Shown one piece after another: positions 63,008-64,000 of a stretch of 64,000 nt of DNA; the first letter of the stretch is position 1, and each line of letters begins with the position of its first letter. Source of the DNA: Heliocidaris erythrogramma (taxonomy: Eukaryota; Echinodermata; Echinoidea; Camarodonta; Echinometridae); assembly GCA_025617745.1 (NCBI GenBank), contig CM046853.1, positions 65,863,981 to 65,927,980 on the forward strand, written 5' to 3'. Position numbers and translations under genes: made by a program. The notes beneath the pieces were generated by a model. It saw only the letters and a list, made by a program, of their open reading frames with translations. It did no database searches and was not told the DNA's origin.

Positions 63008-63686
63008 TGTCTTCTTTACCCAGGATAGCCTTATCAGTATTATATACTGTTCTCCCTGAGGGTCCTGCAATCATACTATTACCCTGGCTTTAGCAGAGCT
63101 ACCGTGGTGTTCAAGCATTCAAGGAATTCCTTCCTACCAGGTAACCATTTACCTCACTTGGGTGGAGAGTGGCAAAATGTAGAGATCAATGTCTTGCCAA
63201 AGGACAAGAAGCATGAACAAATATACCTTTTCTAACGAAAAGAGATGCATTTGTTTGTCATACAATGACATCACCTTTATTGAAAGTTCTGAAAAGAATT
63301 GTCTTTGTGCTCTCAATATGAACCGCATCTTCATCATCTGGCTCTTCCTCCCATGGTATATCTCCCTCTGGATATCCATGTCACTAACTTCACCCTTAAC
63401 CCAAGATAAAGCTTCCCTATTGGTGCACCTCCTACAGAAATGACAGGTCCTAAATGCATTACTTATAACAAAATACTGCATAGAGCTCTAAACACTGTTC
63501 TGTTCTGTTCAGCCATTCAATTTTTATTACAAATTCACTACAAGACCCACATGGTGTATCCATAATTGTCTGTGCTTTCAGACCCTGACATACCTTTGCA
63601 CTCTCGATATGAACCACATCTTCAGCATTTGGCTCTTCCTCCCACGGTATATCTCCCTCTGGATCTCTCAGGAAGTTTATAAATGA
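42278..63686 (-). CDS. PDIA5: PDIA5-like protein disulfide isomerase, 5 thioredoxin domains (19 exons, 5' end outside window)
   Basis: An endoplasmic-reticulum thiol-disulfide oxidoreductase that forms and isomerises disulfides in secretory proteins. Nineteen exons join without a frame break to 1983 nt: 660 residues plus TGA. Numbering from the first codon seen, WCGHC cysteines lie at 53/56, 175/178, 298/301, 429/432 and 553/556. Each domain has the cis-Pro loop (GFPT or GYPT). Proline-rich linkers separate the domains and the protein ends KVEL, a KDEL-like retrieval signal. Domain 1 ([18 protein letters not shown]), domain 2 (AAVDAT, FPTLKYF.NG) and domain 3 ([14 protein letters not shown]) match the order of human PDIA5 as I remember it. 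Human PDIA5 has three such domains with CSMC, CGHC and CPHC; here all are CGHC and two domains are added. The signal peptide and N-terminal non-catalytic domain must lie beyond 64000. What is odd: extra domains, a microexon, and a decayed exon copy. Confidence 0.88.
42757..42824 (-). other. Exon-like block inside the last PDI intron
   Basis: On the minus strand ATG starts a short frame, MNPKAFMDEISPKTDFEDK, ending SIG at a good GTAAGA donor. No splice acceptor precedes it, so it does not insert cleanly between the last two PDI exons, which already join in frame. It could be an internal first exon or chance. Confidence 0.15.
43692..44279. mobile_element. Long palindromic MITE, about 590 bp
   Basis: The left end TATACTCAACTGAAAAAGTG and the right end (reverse complement TATACTCAACCAGAAAAGTA) continue pairing inward for well over 150 bases, for example CATAATGAAACTATGGTTTTT against its complement near 44.1 kb. 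A TA/TATA flank suggests a Tc1/mariner-type origin. It lies in the intron between domains 4 and 5. Confidence 0.8.
44420..44847 (-). mobile_element. 5'-truncated non-LTR retrotransposon (LINE) 3' end
   Basis: The minus-strand frame up to about 44847 reads FKTYHGFAPSYLSELVPRYT, then RTLRSASQSLLSRPKT, RSFSYAATFLWNNLPIDIR and SSVNNFKTMLKTHLF before its stop at 44567. This is the conserved tail that follows the reverse-transcriptase domain in many animal LINEs. The 3' UTR ends GCGCTATATAAAACAATT plus (ATT)n at 44420-44440. The reverse transcriptase itself is missing, so the copy is dead. Confidence 0.9.
44852..48397 (-). CDS. PDIA5: PDI thioredoxin domain 4 (5 exons including a microexon)
   Basis: Exons 48205-48397, 46846-46913, 46370-46451, 45401-45413 and 44852-44920. 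They encode EADFIRFMENQ, linker [87 protein letters not shown] and LLEFIKD. It resembles domain 2 most closely (AAVDAT, FPTLKYF.NG). The second exon probably ends AAT|GTGATT, the weakest donor in the gene; a phase-0 alternative (CCA|GTTTTT) lies 12 bases further on. The last exon's donor directly abuts a LINE fragment. Confidence 0.85.
45401..45413 (-). CDS. PDIA5: 13-nt microexon of the PDI gene
   Basis: Between CCTCATCAG and GTAAGT lie 13 bases, TGAAATATTTCAA. They complete a Leu codon begun by the previous exon (T|TG), encode Lys-Tyr-Phe, and begin a Lys codon finished by the next exon (AA|A). Without it the reading frame breaks and the conserved LKYF strand is lost. The same residues in domain 2 sit uninterrupted in one exon, which supports the call. 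Confidence 0.85.
45827..45966. repeat. Inverted-repeat element
   Basis: ATTGAATGGC...GTGGGACACAAGGGTATA at the left is mirrored by TATACCCTTGTATCCCAC...GGCCATTCAAT at the right. A foldback transposon remnant in a PDI intron. Confidence 0.75.
45987..46220. repeat. Two adjacent foldback units
   Basis: Both units (45987-46090 and 46109-46220) start CCTCGCTA(C/T)TCATAAGG-like and end with the complement ATGAATAGCGAG. Inner motif AAGGACCGCTATTCATAA is repeated several times within each arm. Confidence 0.85.
47540..48060. mobile_element. Foldback element region
   Basis: A strong inverted repeat pairs GTTGGTGCGATCTGGCAACA (47606 on) with TGTTGCCGGATCGCACTAAC (ending 47716), including AAGGTTTTTATTGTGG and its complement. 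Further on, TTTATAAAACGGGTC (about 47.75 kb) pairs loosely with AACCTGTTTTATAA (about 48.03 kb). Probably one or two nested non-autonomous elements. Confidence 0.6.
48829..48950. repeat. Inverted repeat with poly(G)/poly(C) arms
   Basis: CAGACAATGGAACTGGGGGG...GGACCTTTTGT pairs with ACAAAAGGTCCCCCCCC...ACTTCCATTGTCTG around a short loop. The outer AGGCGGCAGAA pairs with TTCCGCCGCTT. Confidence 0.8.
50054..52126 (-). CDS. PDIA5: PDI thioredoxin domain 3 (3 exons)
   Basis: Exons 51987-52126, 50853-50923 and 50054-50182. Linker PPPPPPPEPAWSD, then [75 protein letters not shown] and ASGRE. An extra Cys pair in the DCTVHKDSC segment matches domain 5. This domain has no intron after YF, so its last exon is 129 nt and both ends are phase 0. 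Human PDIA5 has CPHC here (recalled); this copy has the canonical CGHC. Confidence 0.9.
50250..50272. repeat. (TA)n microsatellite
   Basis: A pure TA run just upstream of the foldback region. Confidence 0.9.
50371..50755. mobile_element. Foldback element built from GGAATTAYGAACC-type repeats
   Basis: The left half carries AGGGTTC(A/C)TAATTC(C/T)GAAAA motifs and the right half the complement (TTTTCGGAATTACGAACCCT), each several times. The ends are TTTTTCCAAAGGTT and AACCTTCGGAAAAA. Non-coding, in the intron between exons of domain 3. Confidence 0.7.
51535..51711. mobile_element. Small inverted-terminus element with (CCAACA)n core
   Basis: Termini ACCACAGTCACACCA and TGGTGTGACTGTGGGATA are near-perfect inverted repeats. 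The interior is a CCAACA/CCAAC minisatellite (51556-51620) then GGTCTG repeats. Confidence 0.7.
52450..52495 (-). mobile_element. LINE/SINE 3' tail remnant
   Basis: The minus strand reads AGGCGCTATATAAAAGTGG followed by ATTATTAT, the same tail type as the SINE at 24.6 kb and the LINE at 44.4 kb. Confidence 0.5.
52501..52745. repeat. 99-bp tandem repeat, about 2.4 copies
   Basis: GACACAAATTCCTTTTTTGA begins at 52501 and recurs at 52600; a third, diverged partial copy starts at 52699. Units 1 and 2 look nearly identical. Intronic, between domains 2 and 3. Confidence 0.95.
52769..57716 (-). CDS. PDIA5: PDI thioredoxin domain 2 (4 exons)
   Basis: Exons 57580-57716, 56898-56965, 54408-54502 and 52769-52834. 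The linker DPQPPKEPEKEAEWSD leads to [33 protein letters not shown], then [29 protein letters not shown] and QNGEHVWDFSERT. Introns fall at the Trp codon (phase 1), after KEEG (phase 0), after YF (phase 2) and before the next linker (phase 2). The AAVDAT and ALAERF signatures match PDIA5 domain 2. Confidence 0.9.
53374..53925. repeat. 170-bp tandem repeat, three copies, ending in a GGAC-rich terminus
   Basis: GCTAAAAACCAGTAATTTCA starts at 53374, 53544 and 53714, a 170-bp period. The third unit lacks a GTGACCTCTGA segment. The array ends with GGGACGGACGGACGGACA and ATAATGCCTCCGCCC. Similar sequence is, to my recollection, dispersed in several marine invertebrate genomes, so it is probably a mobile satellite-like element. 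Confidence 0.85.
54776..54812. repeat. Short hairpin
   Basis: ACCCGTGGAAATCCACGGGT is a hairpin with seven-base arms, likely the end of a dispersed element. Confidence 0.5.
55021..55165. repeat. (GA)n microsatellite
   Basis: GA runs with GGGA and GTGACAGA interruptions in the intron between exons of domain 2. Confidence 0.9.
56080..56315. repeat. Degenerate dispersed repeat with poly(T)/poly(C) units
   Basis: TTTGCTTGTCAGATTTTT and TTTGCTTGCCAGAATTTT, each followed by an ACCCCC run, form imperfect tandem units ending GGGTACGCCACTG. Typical of an old interspersed element. Confidence 0.5.
56475..56685. other. Isolated GC-rich island in an intron
   Basis: About 210 bases of strikingly higher GC, with many CpG, inside AT-rich intron DNA. 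Both strands are open for about 65-73 codons. The minus strand includes CNVDFTLHDDIALAAG followed by a donor-like CAG|GTGAGC. It does not fit into the PDI frame, which is complete without it. Origin unknown: a captured exon, a transposon piece or a CpG-rich regulatory island. Confidence 0.3.
57105..57560. repeat. (CACCAT)n/(CATCAC)n minisatellite
   Basis: About 450 bases of CACCATC, CCCCATC and CATCATCAC units with a loose higher-order period (blocks with CCCCAT every 30 or so bases). It gives His/Pro and Met/Val open frames that are not genes. It lies just before the donor of the 57580-57716 exon. Confidence 0.95.
58140..58300 (-). mobile_element. SINE fragment
   Basis: The minus strand carries TTTGCCACTCTCAACCCAGG and TGAAGTAAATGGATACC, matching the body of the SINE at 24.6 kb. 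The tRNA head and tail are missing or decayed. Confidence 0.65.
58317..63686 (-). CDS. PDIA5: PDI thioredoxin domain 1 (5 exons)
   Basis: Exons 63594-63686, 62628-62688, 61211-61278, 59606-59697 and 58317-58385. They encode the end of a preceding domain (SFINFLRDPEGDIPWEEEP), then [50 protein letters not shown] and IVEWMED. The first exon ends AAG|GTATGT. The Trp codon is split T|GG between exons 2 and 3. The YFE codon is split in phase 2 between exons 4 and 5. The preceding-domain tail shows that more coding exons lie upstream of the window. Confidence 0.88.
58513..59090. mobile_element. Foldback element, about 580 bp
   Basis: GGCAATCCGACCTTGGTAGT at the left corresponds to the complement of the right end (AACTTGCCATTAAGGTTGG). 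GTTTGAAAGAAATCGGACGA pairs with TCCGATTTCGTTCAAAC. No coding capacity. Confidence 0.75.
60775..60839. repeat. Near-perfect hairpin
   Basis: CCTTATGCCAAAAGGGCCTT at 60775 and AAGGCCCTTTTGGCATAAGG ending at 60839 are exact complements around a 24-base loop. Confidence 0.9.
61499..62193. mobile_element. Non-autonomous DNA transposon, 695 bp
   Basis: Termini GACCGCGTTTACACAGAG and CTCTGTGTAAACGGGGTC are inverted repeats with one mismatch. GAACTCGAGTTCAAATTCGA recurs inside both ends. It is flanked by ATA at 61496-61498 and 62194-62196, a likely target-site duplication. The interior holds no transposase. It lies in a PDI intron. Confidence 0.8.
62971..63206 (-). mobile_element. 5'-truncated SINE copy
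   Basis: The minus strand reads GTCCTTTGGCAAGACATTGA, GCCACTCTCCACCCAAGTGA, GGAATTCCTTGAATGC and GCTAAAGCCAGGGTAATA, closely matching the SINE at 24.6 kb, and ends in (ATT)n at 62971-63008. The tRNA-like head is absent. It sits in the intron that also holds the decayed PDI exon copy. Confidence 0.85.
63303..63373 (-). pseudogene. Decayed duplicate of a PDI exon
   Basis: 71 bases match the 63594-63686 exon with 7 differences by hand count. They read PEGDIPWEEEPDDEDAVHIEST instead of PEGDIPWEEEPNAEDVVHIESA. The splice sites are gone: the donor AAG|GTATGT is AAG|ACAATT here, and in-frame stops lie just upstream. It is a relic of a local exon duplication. Confidence 0.85.
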
Positions 63687-64000
63687 CTGTCATCATAAAT
63701 CAAACAATAAAATAAAAATGTGAACACTGACATTGGTTTTTTTTCACAGACTGTCTTGAGAAGTTTATCACCCACGGATATAAAAATACATATTATTAAA
63801 GCCTTTAGTATAATCATGGCTGTATCATACACTATCTCAAATAAACATTGTATTTTAAACTGAATGACATATATGCCATCAAACACAAACAACAAAAGCT
63901 TAATACAGAATCTCAACTTTTTAATTCACGTTTTTACAAAGTACAAGCTGTATTGCCAAATTTTGTTGTTGCTTTTTAAAGTTTTTTAAAGTGAAGAATC
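63687..64000 (-). other. Upstream PDI intron
   Basis: AT-rich intron sequence leading out of the window. No exon is seen; the exons for the N-terminal domain must lie beyond 64000. Confidence 0.6.

Overview
The window is animal nuclear DNA, most likely from an echinoderm of sea-urchin type. Genes are split by GT-AG introns and cover a small part of the sequence. The DNA is AT-rich and full of (GA/CT)n tracts, triplet tracts, foldback elements and non-LTR retroelement remnants. The species cannot be named from the sequence alone.

Two genes can be rebuilt codon by codon. On the + strand (6.4-10.6 kb) lies a complete three-exon even-skipped/Evx homeobox gene of 458 residues. Its introns are phase 1 just before the homeodomain and phase 0 between homeodomain residues 46 and 47. 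On the - strand (63.7 kb down to 42.3 kb) lies the 3' part of a PDIA5-like protein disulfide isomerase. Nineteen exons join in one frame to give 660 residues, five thioredoxin domains, five WCGHC active sites and a C-terminal KVEL. The 5' end of that gene is outside the window.

Layout: 1-6 kb is upstream flank with simple repeats and a 99-bp duplication. 6-11 kb is eve with a TATA-like promoter and a poly(A) signal. 11-42 kb has no gene I can establish. It holds GC-raised blocks that could be cis-regulatory, including four TAATCC sites in 189 bp near 22 kb, many mobile-element remnants, and a few orphan exon-like blocks on the - strand (20.1, 33.5, 33.9 and 34.6-34.9 kb) from an unidentified or decayed gene. 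42-64 kb is the PDI gene, whose introns carry SINEs, a LINE fragment, long palindromic elements and tandem repeats.

The two genes have no functional link that I can see: one is a developmental transcription factor, the other an endoplasmic-reticulum oxidoreductase. No prokaryotic-type defence system, CRISPR array or operon is present. The most notable biology is the architecture of the PDI gene: an apparent duplication of a two-domain module, a recurring intron inside the active-site Trp codon, a 13-nt microexon, and a decayed exon copy.
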